The notes beneath the pieces were generated by a model, which was given only the letters and a program-made list of their open reading frames with translations, made no database searches and was not told the DNA's origin. A stretch of DNA of 64,000 bases from Pelodera strongyloides (Eukaryota > Nematoda > Chromadorea > Rhabditida > Rhabditidae): NCBI GenBank assembly GCA_036852015.1, contig JAANDG010000104.1:62001-126000 (forward strand), written 5' to 3'. Made by a program: the position numbers and the translations under genes. This document shows positions 24,314 to 36,269 of this stretch, piece after piece (position 1 is the stretch's first letter; each line of letters starts with the position of its first letter).

Positions 24314-24651
24314 TAGAGGATTTATAAGCAATTTCTTCCCAGTGGAAAGTGTCCCGTGGCCGTTCGTAAGGTAAGCTGTAAGCACTTGCACTTTCTATAG
24401 GAGAAATATACGTATCGTAACCCGACGCTTTCCAAAAAAATTCAAATAACGCATGCCAATTAGCAAGAAAATTAGAATATCCTTTCGTATGTCTATAAAA
24501 GGAGACAACACTTTCCATCAATAATACTTATCACATTGCTTGAAACGTAGAAATGTAGAAAAAGAGAATAGAGTACCTCTATTTCCTCTATAGAAAGTGA
24601 AAGTGCTCATGAACACTTTCCACGGGGAAAAAAGTGCTTATAAATCCTCTA
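24314..24651. mobile_element. Terminal-inverted-repeat element (TAGAGGATTTATAAGC)
   Basis: The left end TAGAGGATTTATAAGC, then TTCCC.GTGGAAAGTG, is mirrored at the right end (CACTTTCCAC...GCTTATAAATCCTCTA), giving roughly 40-bp imperfect inverted repeats around about 340 bp. A TA-type flank is visible on both sides. There is no transposase, so it is a MITE-like element of a different family from the TTAA ones. Confidence 0.7.
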
Positions 24652-25547
24652 TAATATACTTAGATTTAGATGAGCTTTCATGCTACTCTCTGCTGGAGCG
24701 CAACATTGTTTTATTGTACAAATTAACAAACAAAACAAAAACAATTATACAATGATAAACGTTTATTACAAAGTAGAGCAAACTACGTGTTAGGGCATGG
24801 CATGGCAAGCACCAATGGATCAATGAGCAATTGTCATAGTTTTTTAGTATTCTGTTTGTTTATGTTTATTTCGCATAAAAATATCAAACCCGAGTAATTT
24901 GTAATTTGTCAAGTAAGTATACATTGAAGCAGCCGAACTGAAGCGAAGTAAATTGAGCATACAAAAAAAATTTTAGGTCATGGAAAAAAATTAAATTAAA
25001 CAAGTCAGCACTATTATATTAGCGCAGCACTCTTTCAAAAATCACTTAGTCCTGGTTAAAGAATTCCATGGGTAATTATCAGGCTAATGCTAAGATTCGT
25101 TGATCCGCAAAGGAATATACCTTCCCTAAAGACCAAATATAAATATAATCAGTAGAAAACACAGCTAGGAAATAATAATATACAATGAAGCCGTTGGTTA
25201 ATGCGTTTAATAGTACTGTTGAATTTTCGAGCACCTGTCTATACATTCCTTTATATTAAAGAAGCAAGGGAAACTTTCAACGGCAAACATAAAACATAAA
25301 GCAGCAAATCTAATAAGCAGAGATTCACATGGTTGCGTTTCTTATAACTCACAGTAATTTTTATGAAGAAAAAAATGAGGAAAACTACATTTTTCTGTAT
25401 TTTCTCAGTTTTCTGTGTCCGATTCCCATTAGATACTTTTTCTTTTCGTTGAGCAGATTTTCCTTGAATAGTGTGGAATTTATCCAGGCATATGTTGTTT
25501 CATCGAAATAATCAACACCGGGGACCTGGAATGTTGCACTGCGTGTA
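24652..25547. other. Gene-poor stretch
   Basis: AT-rich, with no supported gene or repeat. Confidence 0.5.
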
Positions 25548-25721
25548 TTAAAGCGAAATACCGGCCGGTTTTTGAAACACATCGAGTACACTAGCATTCT
25601 TATCGACCTATGCAAATGAACATAAATTAGAATATAAAGTAGAGCTACATTCGAGTAATTTGGCATAAATACGTAAGAATTCAGTTGTCCATTTCAAAAA
25701 CCGGCCGCGATTTCGCTTTAA
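25548..25721. mobile_element. TTAA-bounded inverted-repeat element, family B
   Basis: TTAA at 25548 and 25718, left end TTAAAGCGAAATACCGGCC, right end the inverse with one change (CCGGCCGCGATTTCGCTTTAA). The interior shares GCATAAATACGTAAGAATT with other copies. Confidence 0.9.
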
Positions 25722-25824
25722 TTAGGCGGGAAATCTTTTTAGTTATTTGAAAAGGCAACAACTCGATATTTTTGAGGTTTTAATTTAATAGTGCTACAAG
25801 GTTCGGGAACCCGTAGAAGCAACC

Positions 25825-26346
25825 TGCGAGCTGGGTGCGCACCGCGCACCGCCTACAGTTACGCGTTTGGCCACGCGCTCCGCCAATTTGCGCGGTTGAC
25901 TACGCGGTGCGCTGCGCACCCCAGAATCCCAGAACGTGGAAGTCGTCTACAACTACAAAACCTTACTGTACTACAAACTACTTACTTACTGTACTACTTA
26001 CTGTACTTACTGTACTACGTCTTACTGTACTACTTACTGTACTTACTGTACTACGTCTTACTGTACTACTTACTGTACTTACTGTACTACGTCTACAACT
26101 CACTGTACTACAAAAAGGCCCTTCAAAGGCCCTTTCAAAAAAGCCCTCCAAATCCCCTTTCAAGGCCCTTCGAAATGACAAAATGTCCGAGGGCCGGCTC
26201 CGGTGTACAGATCGGGCATGCCCCGTTCCACTTTGGGGCCGGCCCTCGGGCCTCAACTCACCTGAGTTGCGCCGTTCGCTACGCGTGCACTCGAAAAAAA
26301 AAGTTACGCGGTGCGCTGCGCACCCAAGAACGTGCAAGTCGTCCCC
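25825..26346. repeat. GC-rich palindrome repeat flanking a minisatellite
   Basis: TACGCGGTGCGCTGCGCACC occurs at about 25900-25920 and again (from the GTTACGCGG form) at about 26302-26322. Each is followed by a GAACGTG.AAGTCGTC stretch, giving direct repeats about 400 bp apart. A third copy lies at 63490-63515. Between them are the 36-bp minisatellite and a run of AAGGCCCTTT and GGGCCGGC palindromes. It may be a composite repeat of unknown class. Confidence 0.7.
25985..26092. repeat. 36-bp minisatellite, three exact units
   Basis: Three units beginning CTTACTGTACTACTTACTGT and ending CTACGT are identical. Each is itself built from a CTTACTGTA submotif. The long Leu/Tyr/Thr-rich frames over it are artefacts. 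Confidence 0.95.
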
Positions 26347-26488
26347 TATAGAATTGTTCAGTATACGTTTCAGAACATCTTTTTATGTACGACTAAAGGT
26401 AAAAAAAAAACACTAATTGATTGCATCCACATCAATTATAATAATGAGCAAATTTGCGGAAGGTTTATGCGCCTTAAACTAATTGCAA

Positions 26489-26617
26489 TTATCTGAAACT
26501 AATTAGAAAGTTTCCGCCAACCTCCTTCACTTCATCCATAGTAATTGGTGGCCGGGCCCACGTAAGTACAGAGAAGAAAATCAATAACAAACAAGAGATC
26601 GAGTATAGAATGCTCAT
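26489..26617 (-). CDS. Candidate small secreted peptide, 42 aa
   Basis: The ATG at 26617 is four bases after a TTTCAG acceptor. Residues 1-21 form a textbook signal peptide (MSILYSISCLLLIFFSVLTW then Ala). The mature part starts RPPITMDEVKEVGGN and stops in TAA at 26491-26489. It may be a peptide gene, or the first exon of a longer secreted protein whose donor was not identified (GAG|GTTGGC is possible). The same frame is open further upstream, but the acceptor favours this start. No family is recognised. Confidence 0.4.
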   Translation of the reverse strand: MSILYSISCLLLIFFSVLTWARPPITMDEVKEVGGNFLISFR

Positions 26618-29508
26618 CGATCTGAAATCGGACAAAAAATTATTTGTTGTGTAATATTGCAATTTAAAAAGTGCACAGACAAATAAGAAAATAAGGTTTG
26701 TACTAAATTTTATTTCCTCGTGGCGAGGCAAAGCGTTCTTTCCAAAAATTCCCATGAACGAGATATTAGCTACATGAATTATTTTCTTCAAAGCCGTCGT
26801 GAGATATGATGGCGGTTGGATCGGATTTTCAAATTTATAATTGTAAGAGCATTAGAAAATTATGATGGCAAGAAAAAAAATGAAAATTATATAAGAAAAA
26901 GGGAAAGGAGAGGTGTAAGGTAACTCTTAGTTTTGGGCAAAAATCCGGGTGCAGGTCAGGTCCCAAGGTTGAGCCTGCCCTATCAACTATCAACTGCTAT
27001 CATTCACAAGACCAATTACTACTTTGAAATTGTCCGCGCGACGAGGGGGCGTTTTGGAAAAAAATTTGTTGATATTTGATAAGATTTGAAGCGGGCGATC
27101 GATGACCACGAAATACAAAATATGCTCGTTGACCTGTCGGTACAGGGATAAAAAAACATGGATTAATATTTAAAGGGAAGGTGGCACTCCGAGATATAAA
27201 GTAAGTGATCTAGCAGGTGAAAGGTGCCGGCAGCCATGCCAAATGTGTGCTTTTTGAGGATTTGGGATGATAGCCTGTGCGCATAGTGTGACTCGTTTTT
27301 GTGTCACATGTTTCACATCGTAGATGTGCGGAGGGCTTTATTACAGGTAAACAGCGAACAGAAAAGGTAACATTTGTGTTTTATTTTCAGTGGACATTGT
27401 TTCTTCTTTGAATAAATGATTTTTTTTATTTATTCATATCATTTTGCATATAACATACGGGCATACGGGAGTACAGTTTACCAACATGCGGCTCAAAAAC
27501 CGGTTCTTATACTAGCAATATATATGTCTCGTAATGAACACCCAAACAAATTGTCAGATTGGCTGAAAAATTTGTCTTTTACGGGGAAACTTTTTGGTAC
27601 ATAAATCTAAATCGTTTCGCCGGCAAACGCGGAAGCACGCGAAAAAAGTATATCACATGATCACAATGCTTTATGCACAGTACACTCTGGTTTATAAACT
27701 ATAAACTGTTATCGTTGTCATCTATCAGCAGTCATTGGCTAAATTGCAGAGAGTACAAAAGTAAAAATCTAGCGGGAACTTAATTTTGTTCTTGAAATTA
27801 GTAGTCAGAATCATTTTCATACGGTAGGTAAAACCCGAGGCACGTAAGTACCTTTTATCTACTTTTCATACGCGCAAACGAAAATTTCATTATTTACATA
27901 AGACACCAGACAGATCCAATAATGAAAACAAAGAACGGGGTGAAAATGATCGTCGTGTTTATTAATCAATGATTGCACTCTTTCCAAATGTTTCATATAC
28001 CCGGTTTCTATTGCATGGCACAAAAGACGGCAAAGCTGGTTTTAGAACACATACATGCACACTCACATATGCACACATACTCACATAATACATATATATA
28101 TATGATGATATGACATATATATATGATGATATGACGACAATGAACACATCAGCTATACTATGCACCTCCACACGTTAACATACATACACATGTACATATG
28201 CACACATAAACAGATACATACATAATTACACATGCACATCAAAGCGAAACATCGCAGCACACCAGCATGCAAATAAATAGGTTGTGCCACAGCGATGCGG
28301 TACATCATCTCTGGTTGCCCTCGAAAATGCGCAACTCCGCGGTAGCTGCACAATGTTAGATGGCGCATCTACACCCCCCCCCCCCACAGCAAAATGTTTG
28401 CCACAAATGTGCCAACGCCATCAATTTCGCCCACTAGAAAAAGAGCGCGGCAGGTGCGCCACCTGAGTTTGTACATCATTTCGCGCACTCGTTGCGAGCC
28501 TCGGTGCACCCTTAGAAGCATTTGGCACAAGTTAGTGCGGACACTCTACTTTTGCGCGGCCATGAAGCGGTGTTGCAACAATGGCATAGACACGTTAACA
28601 TACACAGACATGTATACAAATATATGGACATAAAAGTAAAAATGTATAAACACAGAACCACACACACAAGTAATTTTTATTCACAACGCTAAGAATAATA
28701 ATATAACCACCTCAGCGCGACATTAATTTTATTTACCAAAAAAAACTGTACAAATGTTCTACCCACGTTCCAGGATACGTATAATTGGTCATTCGATTTG
28801 AAGGGAGCAAGGTCGTTGAAAAATTCCCAAAAAAGGACTAGTATGTATAGAAGGGGGAAAGAAAACCATCGAGAGAGGCGAAGAGAACCCAGAGAAAGGG
28901 CATAGGCATAGGGAGTCCATGGGGCTCCAAGCTCCAAGCTCTAAAGAACATGGCTGCCTTCACATGTTTTGTATGTAACAAAACTTTGCATAAAATATAT
29001 CGGAACGAAGTTATACAACGTTTCAACACCGCATCTTATAATGCCACTACTCCATGTAAACCCCCCCCCCCGTGTCTTGTCCCAAACTGGGGCTTGCCCG
29101 CTTGCCTCTATTCAGTAGAACCCCGTTGTGGGCCGTTCCACACGCTGCATAGATAATTGTCCCATGCCATGGTCCCCTGCTTTTCTGGCGAGTTCAAGAG
29201 TCTGCACACGAGAATTTACGCAACAAAAATTATTTTTTATCCCTTAAATTTATCGTGTAGTTTGGCTAACAATAAGATACACCTCTATAGGCATCAATGG
29301 TTTAGCGTTTAGGTTATATAGAACGATGCTTTGGAACTGCTTTGGAACCTTCCTCCCTTTCTTACTTCTTTCGTAAAAGCAGATGAACTTTTTTCTTTGA
29401 TAGGGAACATTCGTGTCGTTTTTTGGCAAATAATTTACATTTGCAATGCGTCTTACATTACATTATTATGCTCGCGTAGTTCACATAGCTACTTTCGAGG
29501 TTGGCCCT
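26618..29508. other. Gene-poor stretch with simple repeats
   Basis: It contains a CA/CAT-rich region at about 28030-28250 with a duplicated ATGATGATATGAC unit near 28091-28137, and homopolymeric C runs near 28374 and 29060. No exon chain is supported. Confidence 0.5.
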
Positions 29509-29871
29509 TTAAAGGGATCAGCTCACCTTAAATTGTGTCTGTTTTTTTTGTTTCATTATTTTCTATAAGGGATAATAAAAATTTGGAATATAAAAAGTAG
29601 TGTTCAATTTCAATACTCACGAAGATATTGGGTGATAAAGTGGTGGATTGATCGGGCCGAAATGCAAAAAGGGCAATTATCCTATACAAACAAGGCAGTA
29701 CAATTGCCCTTTTTGCATTTCGGCCCGATCAATCCACCACTTTATCACCCAATATCTTCGTGAGTATTGAAATTGAACTCTACTTTTTCTATTCCAAATT
29801 TTTACTATCCCTTATAGAAAATAAAAAAACAAAAAAAACAGACACAATTTAAGGTGAGCTGATCCCTTTAA
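29509..29871. mobile_element. TTAA-bounded near-perfect palindrome, 363 bp
   Basis: The left arm 29509-29678 and right arm about 29702-29871 are reverse complements with only a few differences, around a loop of roughly 23 bases. The ends are TTAAAGGGATCAGCTCACC and the inverse. The arm contains GGGCAATT and CGGCCCGATC. It shares the TTAAAGGG terminus with family A, but the arms differ. As RNA it would fold into a hairpin of about 170 bp. Confidence 0.92.
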
Positions 29872-30613
29872 TGTGTATTAAGAAATAAACCCTACTTGAA
29901 TTTTTTTTCCCGAAAAGCCAAATTTTATAAGTGGATTTCTTTCTCAGTCAATTTTTGATGAATGTCTCGCGAATTTTTGCTTTGCTTACGCTGTTCTAAA
30001 AGGTGACTTATTATTAAAAGCTTCAAGTTCATATAAGAATGCGCGTTAACTTAAGATATTGATTGTGTTTAGTTCTCTTTATTTTTATGATACTTCTATA
30101 AATTTCAGTCGTGTAGAAAATGCTGCTTGCGTCTGACGCTGTTTTTATTTCCTCTTTTCTTCTTGTATCTTATTCTTCACTCGTAATGAGGTCCGATTCC
30201 GGTTCCTCTAAAAACCGCAAACTAAATTAGCCTAAGCCGAAGCCTGAGCCTTGCCTAATTCGAGTGCTAATGAGCTTATTGAATTGACTCTCCTTTGTCA
30301 GTTTGTAATGGACTCATGGCCGTTCTAAAGAGTAACGAAATAGCATTTTGAGAGAGAAATTATTTTAATAGCAGTGCTCCAATTTGTGCGCGCACCGCTC
30401 AATTCCAATTAACTTTCTTTTACCTGCGGAACAATTAGGGTTTTGTGACCTTTCAGTTGGAAATTGGAACTAAATTACTTTTTTTTCCGAACGCACGTTT
30501 GTTCGTTCTCTTTTATACTTTTATTCACCTATGGTGTTTTCACAGAGCACAGATCAAGTATGCCGGGAATGGCTTACCGTATACACATTCTGAACGGCCG
30601 CTTTACAATCGTA
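29872..30613. other. Intergenic, before the BEL/Pao cluster
   Basis: No supported gene or repeat. Confidence 0.5.
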
Positions 30614-31165
30614 TGTAGTACACTACTGTAGCGACCAATCATCCACCCATGTTCCGGAAGCCCACGCAACACCAATTAGGAATTCGCCCAACCGAAAGCC
30701 GCACATATGTAACGAAGTGGAACCCAAACGTACATATTTGAGGCGAAAGGAACACGCTTGAGTAGCACCGACAAAAAAGTGTGGAATTGTAAATTGGGCT
30801 AGGCCCGTATATAAGCGAAGCTGGAGGATCAAGAAGTGTTGTTCACACAACATCTCTCATTTTCGTCATCTCTCATTTATAATAAAGTTCTTCTCTTAAA
30901 GTTCTTTCGTTCTCGTCTCGACGCATACAGGCTAGTCCGCACCGCGCCATTTAAGAACCCAGTGCAGCCGCAGAAAGCCCTGCGTGGCAAATAAGCATTC
31001 GTACTCTTTTTTTTTTATTTAAAATTTCACTGAACTTATTTCTTTCTTGTCGTGTACGATTGTATTGTGCTAACTTTATCTCAATAACAACATTTATATT
31101 AGGCATCAGCCGACAAAGCAAAAAGGCGTCCGCCGACACAGCAAAGGGCCATTACCGACAACGTG
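30614..31165 (+). repeat. BEL/Pao 5' LTR, copy 1
   Basis: It shares with 32550-33155 the left end ACTACTGTAGCGACCAATCA, the block CATGTTCCGGA, a promoter-like CCCGTATATAAGCGAAGC and the right block GCATCAGCCGACAAAGC. The exact right edge is uncertain because the copies diverge after AAAAAGGC. Confidence 0.8.
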
Positions 31166-31253
31166 TTATTTACTTTTTTAACTTATACATACGTATATAT
31201 TATTTACTGACTATCAAAAAAATAATATAATACATAAAAACCCGTGCTAAAAA

Positions 31254-32549
31254 ATGTTGGGTGATGACGATGATAACACCGGTTTCGCTGGACTCCTCGC
31301 AAGGAGTAGGGCACAGGCTGTGAACGCACAAATTTACCAAGAACTAACGAGCCCAGAAGATCAACCAGGCAGCAAGCGCAGATTTCAGTGCACTAAAGCA
31401 CATACTTGGCGGCATGAGAATTCCTAACTTTAATGGAGACCCACATACATGGGGACGTGTTTTGGGAGATAAAGCTACAGGACAAAACTAAAGGAAATCT
31501 TCATCAAAAGATCCCAGTGCTTCAACAAATTTCAACATAAAGGTATAAATGGACTTACGATACAAGCAGCCGAACAATACTCATGCAACAACGCCAACAA
31601 GAGCACGAAATACAAGAAAATAACAATCCAAATATGCACCGTGCTGACGATACAGTATACCATAAACATAGAAGAGAAAAAGACCCAGATTTCGTCGAAG
31701 AACGTCCAGTTATCAAAGCAAATATAAGACCAGCTTCCTTAATAATAAAGGATACACACGAGCGTAACATGCATAGTGGACACTAATAGGATATTTTCAA
31801 TGGAAAACATTACGCTACTCGGCTACGAAACACAATGAAATAAGTATTAAGAACTTGCACAAACTGTAGAAAAATGAATAGTCTACCATTCCCAGCTGCA
31901 CAAACTCCCCCACAACCTAAAGAAAGAATCAGGAGATCACATCCATTTACAAACATCATCAGATTTTGCTGGACCCTTTCATACATTACAAGATGGTTCG
32001 TCACAAACAATGAAAGCATATATTGCATTATTCACGCCAGAAACGGAATAAAATGGCACTCCAATGCAGTCGCAGCACCATGGCAAAATGGAGCTGTAGA
32101 AATATTAGTTGGTATTTTCAAGAAAGCATTACGACATGCAATAGGAAATTCAGTTTTCTCAAGATCTGTTTGAATCCACAGTAATTGAATCAGAAAAATG
32201 TGTAAATCTAAGATCCATAACACATGTAGACGATGCCGACAATAGCCAAGGAGTAAGCAGACCGATAGGTCAAATAACACACCCAATATCAACATGCCAT
32301 TCTTTGACTTACAGGAGGTGGAAGACCAATACTACAACTATACAGAATCACTCAGAGCAGTAAATAGACAAATAGTTAGATTTTGGTCACTATGGAAGAG
32401 AGACTACTTAGCGAATAACATTCGAACAAACGAAACCGAAGAATAAAGCTTACGTGCGCAGAAAACACCCCAAATCAATGAAATTGTACTAATAAAAGAC
32501 GAAAATCAACCAAGGTACAAATAGAAAACGGGAAAAATCAAGAAATTTT
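31254..32549 (+). pseudogene. BEL/Pao internal region, heavily deleted (gag and integrase remnants)
   Basis: A gag start (MLGDDDDNTGFAGLLARSRA) lies at 31254. After a frameshift it continues to the segment MRIPNFNGDPHTWGR near 31417-31465, which resembles the DUF1759 gag domain of BEL/Pao elements. Protease and reverse transcriptase are missing. From about 31580 the integrase zinc-binding part appears (HERNMHSGH near 31760-31786). An integrase core fragment (APWQNGAVE near 32076-32100) and the C-terminal VLIKDENQPRYKW near 32486-32523 follow. Stops and frameshifts separate the pieces. This is a dead copy with large internal deletions. Confidence 0.8.
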
Positions 32550-33155
32550 TGTCGCAACTACTGTAGCGACCAATCATCCATACATGTTCCGGTCCACGCA
32601 ACAGCAATTACGAATGCACATACGTAACGAAGTGGATCCCAAAAGTGCATCAAAGGACATAATGGAAAACCACTCAAGTGAGACGAACATAATTGAGACG
32701 AAGGACAAAAAAGCGGAACACCACTCAAATGAAACGAACCTAATTGAGATGAAGGGATAAAAAAGGAACACGCGTGATTGGCACCGACTAGAAGTGGAAT
32801 ACCAAATTAGGGTCCGATCTGGCCCGTATATAAGCGAAGCTGGAGTAGAAGAAAGTGTGGTTCTCACATCGTCTTTTCGTTATTTAAATAAATACTCTCG
32901 ATTGCCGTGTTCTCCTTTCACATACCGTACACAACGTAATACTCAGACCCAAGTAAGTCCGCACATGGTGCACCGCGCCATTTAAAGAACCCAGTACTGC
33001 CGCAGAAAGTCCCGCGTGGCAAATAAGCATTCGTACTTTTGATTATTTTGAAGTCTCATTGAATTTACTTCTCTCTTGTCGTGTACGATTTTATTGTGAT
33101 AACTTATCTCAATAATAACATCTGTATTAGGCATCAGCCGACAAAGCAAAAAGGC
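32550..33155 (+). repeat. BEL/Pao LTR, copy 2 (3' LTR of the deleted element)
   Basis: It starts TGTCGCAACTACTGTAGCGA and carries the same TATA-like GCCCGTATATAAGCGAAGC and GCATCAGCCGACAAAGCAAA blocks as copy 1, plus an internal duplication of a GAAC.TAATTGAGA segment (32686-32758). With copy 1 it brackets the integrase remnants. It is diverged from copy 1, so the insertion is old. Confidence 0.8.
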
Positions 33156-33182
33156 CGACAAGAAGTGGAATAGTTAATTGGG

Positions 33183-33310
33183 CTCGTGCACCGTCCGGGA
33201 AACGAACCCGGGCCGATCGCTTGACAGGCGACCATTTTAAACCATTGTCGTCGAAACACAATGTACTAGAACATTGCATTTACATCTGCTCACAAAAGAG
33301 CAACATTCAG
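33183..33310 (-). repeat. tRNA-Asp-derived repeat, copy 1
   Basis: On the minus strand, CGCCTGTCAAGCG (anticodon GTC) is followed by a T-arm CCCGGGTTCGTTTCCCGG and ACGGTGCA. The acceptor 5' strand and a normal D-arm are absent, so it is not a functional tRNA. About 95 further bases are shared with 36573-36720. It is inserted in LTR-like sequence. Confidence 0.75.
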
Positions 33311-33605
33311 ATTATATACACAAACTAGACGATCTCCGTACATTCTGCGCCAGTAGTTTCCATAATCATTGATGACGTTTCTTTCTCTGATCCACAAGTT
33401 TCTAAGATGCGGAACCATTGCCGCATTTATGTTATGATATCCTTCTATGGCAGTTCGCATGCAGTATTTGATCACTAACTTTTTTTTTCTTTTTTCTTTC
33501 TGCTGCTTTTTCTTGGACTTTATTAGGATCTTGGACCTTATTCGAAACTTTCTTTGACCCATTGGGACCTTACTAGGATAGGAAAGAGGAAACACAATAA
33601 CCATA

Positions 33606-34090
33606 TTAGCAATGTTCATATCCCAAACGCACGCTTGCGATCAAACCATACCCATTAGTCACAACGAAACCCTATGCTCAGTTAACAAATGCAAAATTCA
33701 CTTAACACAAGACATTTTATTCTCACCGGTTAACAGGAAAATATGTATTCAGTCAATTACGGAAAACCAAGTTATGCACAATTACTCTAGAAGGCATATG
33801 TAGGATATGGAAAGGTAATACTATTCTAACCAAGAAGGTCACAAATTGTGTTTTATCATCGAAGCGATGTGCTAGTAATTCAATGGGCACAGGTAGAAAG
33901 TGTCAAGATATCAAGCCTTTCACAAAAGTACCCTGATTGAGCAGAAGTTAGGAATAACAAGATGCAGCACCAGTTGCGGTTCCATCTGTAGTGGATGTTT
34001 CTATATAACTTCAGGATGTCTGTTATCCAGAATATACGCCAAACTCCTAGCAGATGACAAATTTGAAATATATGAATGCAATAGTTGGGC
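33606..34090 (+). pseudogene. Broken envelope-like gene of a BEL/Pao element (phlebovirus-glycoprotein type)
   Basis: Three open pieces (about 33606-33803, 33828-33935, 33938-34090) in different frames are rich in spaced cysteines. The last carries the pattern C-G-x3-C-x-G-C ... G-C-L-x2-R-x-Y-A ... Y-E-x2-C-x-S-W, the arrangement seen in the phlebovirus-G2-like envelope proteins of nematode BEL/Pao elements. Stops and frameshifts separate the pieces and there is no complete ORF. The family call rests on the cysteine pattern and the BEL/Pao context; a profile search would be decisive. Confidence 0.6.
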
Positions 34091-34350
34091 ATCTCAAGCC
34101 ATATTAACCATCAACAGGGAAGAAGACGGGAAAGCAGCAGTGGAAACGAAAACCATACAAACCGCCCGGGAAGACACACCGGAAAGACGGGCCCAGAAGA
34201 TCAACCAGGCAGCAACCGCAAATTTCAGTGCACTAAAGCACATACTTTGCGACATGAGAATTCCTAACTTTAATGAAGACCACACACATGGGACGAGATT
34301 TGGGAGATGTATAAAGTGACCATTCACGATTCAACACTTTCAGACGTAAT
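34091..34350 (+). pseudogene. gag fragment joined directly to the envelope remnant
   Basis: In frame with the last envelope piece, the segment from about 34195 (KINQAATANFSALKHILCDM) matches the gag fragment at 31372-31465, including RIPNFN. A frameshift follows near 34285. Normally gag is at the 5' end and envelope at the 3' end, so the junction marks a rearrangement or nested copies. Confidence 0.75.
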
Positions 34351-34356
34351 GCAAAC

Positions 34357-34640
34357 TGTCGCAACTATTGTAACGACCAATCATCCATACATGTTCCGGA
34401 AGTCCACGCAACAGCAATTACGAATGCACATACGTAACGAAGTGGAACGCTAATAACGAAGAGGAACCCAAAAGTGCAACAACGGGTATAACGGAAAACC
34501 ACTCGAGTGAAAGGAACCTAATTGAGGCGAAAGGACAAAAAAAGGAACACGCGTGACTGGCACCGCCAAAAAGTGGAATAGAAATTAGAGTTCGATCTGG
34601 CTCGTGTAAGTCCACGTAACATTGAATAGGAAGGCCACGC
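34357..34640 (+). repeat. BEL/Pao LTR fragment, copy 3
   Basis: It starts TGTCGCAACTATTGTAACGA and keeps CATACATGTTCCGGAAGTCC and the GAACACGCGTGACTGGCACC block, then diverges before the TATA-like box. It is a partial LTR. Confidence 0.8.
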
Positions 34641-34870
34641 GCCCTGAAGTGCGAACCCTAGGAGCCTAGGAGAAGAGAGAGAGTAGAGTGTATGTGCCGA
34701 TTTGGAAGTAGTCATCCTGCTAGTTTACATTTAGTTCCAATACTGTTCTTGTGTTAAATAGCATGCTTTAATTATAATTATATATAAATCTACCTCATGA
34801 TGTATTAATAATCATTGACTAGTTCAACCTTTTAAATAGTATTAACATGAGTCTGTTCTATAAATAATTG

Positions 34871-35187
34871 TTAAAGGGTCAGGCGTGGTTCGGCAATTTA
34901 CCATGGGCAGTCATACCCAGCTATCTATTGTAGTTGGGACTCCCATTCGCGCTGATTGGCCGAGGTCGCAATTGCCACGCCCAATAGAGCATATTGCCCA
35001 ATTAGCGCGGAGGGGAGTGGCAACTGCGATAAATAGTTGGGTATGACTGGCAATGGTAAATTGCCGAATACTGCGTGAATTTTGCGCTTGAAAATTAGAA
35101 AAATACCGTATCCTACTATATTTGACATGGAGTATCAGATGGAATCATCAAAAATAGTGGTCATTTGAAATGGGCCTGACCCTTTAA
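34871..35187. mobile_element. TTAA-bounded element, TTAAAGGGTCAGGC type, copy 1
   Basis: TTAA at 34871 and 35184, ends TTAAAGGGTCAGGC. Inner inverted repeats pair GGCAATTTACCATGG with its inverse near 35065. Its right part (CATTTGAAATGGGCC and ATGATTCCATCTGA-type sequence) matches the element at 62071-62283. Confidence 0.85.
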
Positions 35188-36269
35188 TAGTGTCTTATAT
35201 AACAATACACAACAAAGGATTACACAACCATAAGACAACACATTAAATGCACACGGCCGTTGTCTTATATGGCGACCGCGGTAGCTCGTCAGAATTTTGC
35301 TATTGTGACGAATTGGAAAGTCTAACCTTATAACGAACTTAAATTCATTTAATACAGATCTGAGTGCACGCTGTATCTGTATTAAACATATATTTGAAAA
35401 ATATCTTCATAATTTTGTTATTCGCAAATGTATTTTTTTTTTCGTAAATGCCTTTTAGATTGTTGGTATATATTCTTTTACGTTCACTAGCTGGTTTGGA
35501 TTATAAAACGAGGGGGGTCAAATTTTTGTTGTTGTATCTAGAGCATAATATTTTGAAGGCGAATTTAAGATCCATTCATTTGGCAGCAACCGGCAGTGCA
35601 CTAGCAAGTGTTATTAATATTGAGGACTTCGCGATGCTCTATTTCCACGTTTTCGTACAAAAAGTACCGGTCATTTGTGGGACGCCGCATATGAATGATA
35701 TTTAAAGATTTAATAAGAACGTTCCGTTAATTAAGAAACCAGAGAGCTCCTAGTGTAAAGAAAAAGAAAAAGAAAAGTACATGTAAAAAAGAAAATAATT
35801 TTAACCTTTTAACTACACGTTTCAATCATGTTAGCTAATTGTTTAACATTTTTTTTTATTATACTGAATATATATATATATATATATATACATTTTATTA
35901 TATTTATTTTGGTTCCTAAGCTTATTTTTGCAAGAGTGATCATTGCTTTTCGTTTGTAGAATAAAAAAAAAAGAGGGAAAGAAATTTTTTATTCGGCGAC
36001 CTTCAGTCTTCGTTGAAGCATCGCTAATTGGATCAGAGCAAATAGAATCCGTAATTACGGCAGAAAAAGAAAGGAAAAAGAGGAAATTACATTACCCGCG
36101 AAGCCTACATTTGGACTAGAATTTTTCATACTGTAGTAAAGAGCCACGTCCCATCCACTTGCTATCAACGACCCTATGTCGTAATCCACTATCTGGAATT
36201 AGCCAGAAAACACCAAGCAATGACCGCACTGAACAGAGTTATTAACAACAAATATAAGTTTTAATGATT
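35188..36269. other. Intergenic within the repeat cluster
   Basis: AT-rich, with a (TA)n tract at about 35869-35890. No supported gene. Confidence 0.5.

Noticed and set aside
25791..26416. Frames of 186 and 193 codons on the plus strand
   Set aside because: They span the 36-bp minisatellite and the GC-rich palindrome repeats. Composition follows the repeats.
33183..33250. Functional tRNA-Asp gene
   Set aside because: The anticodon and T arms are good, but the 5' acceptor strand and D-arm do not fit, and the unit is repeated with flanking sequence at 36573.
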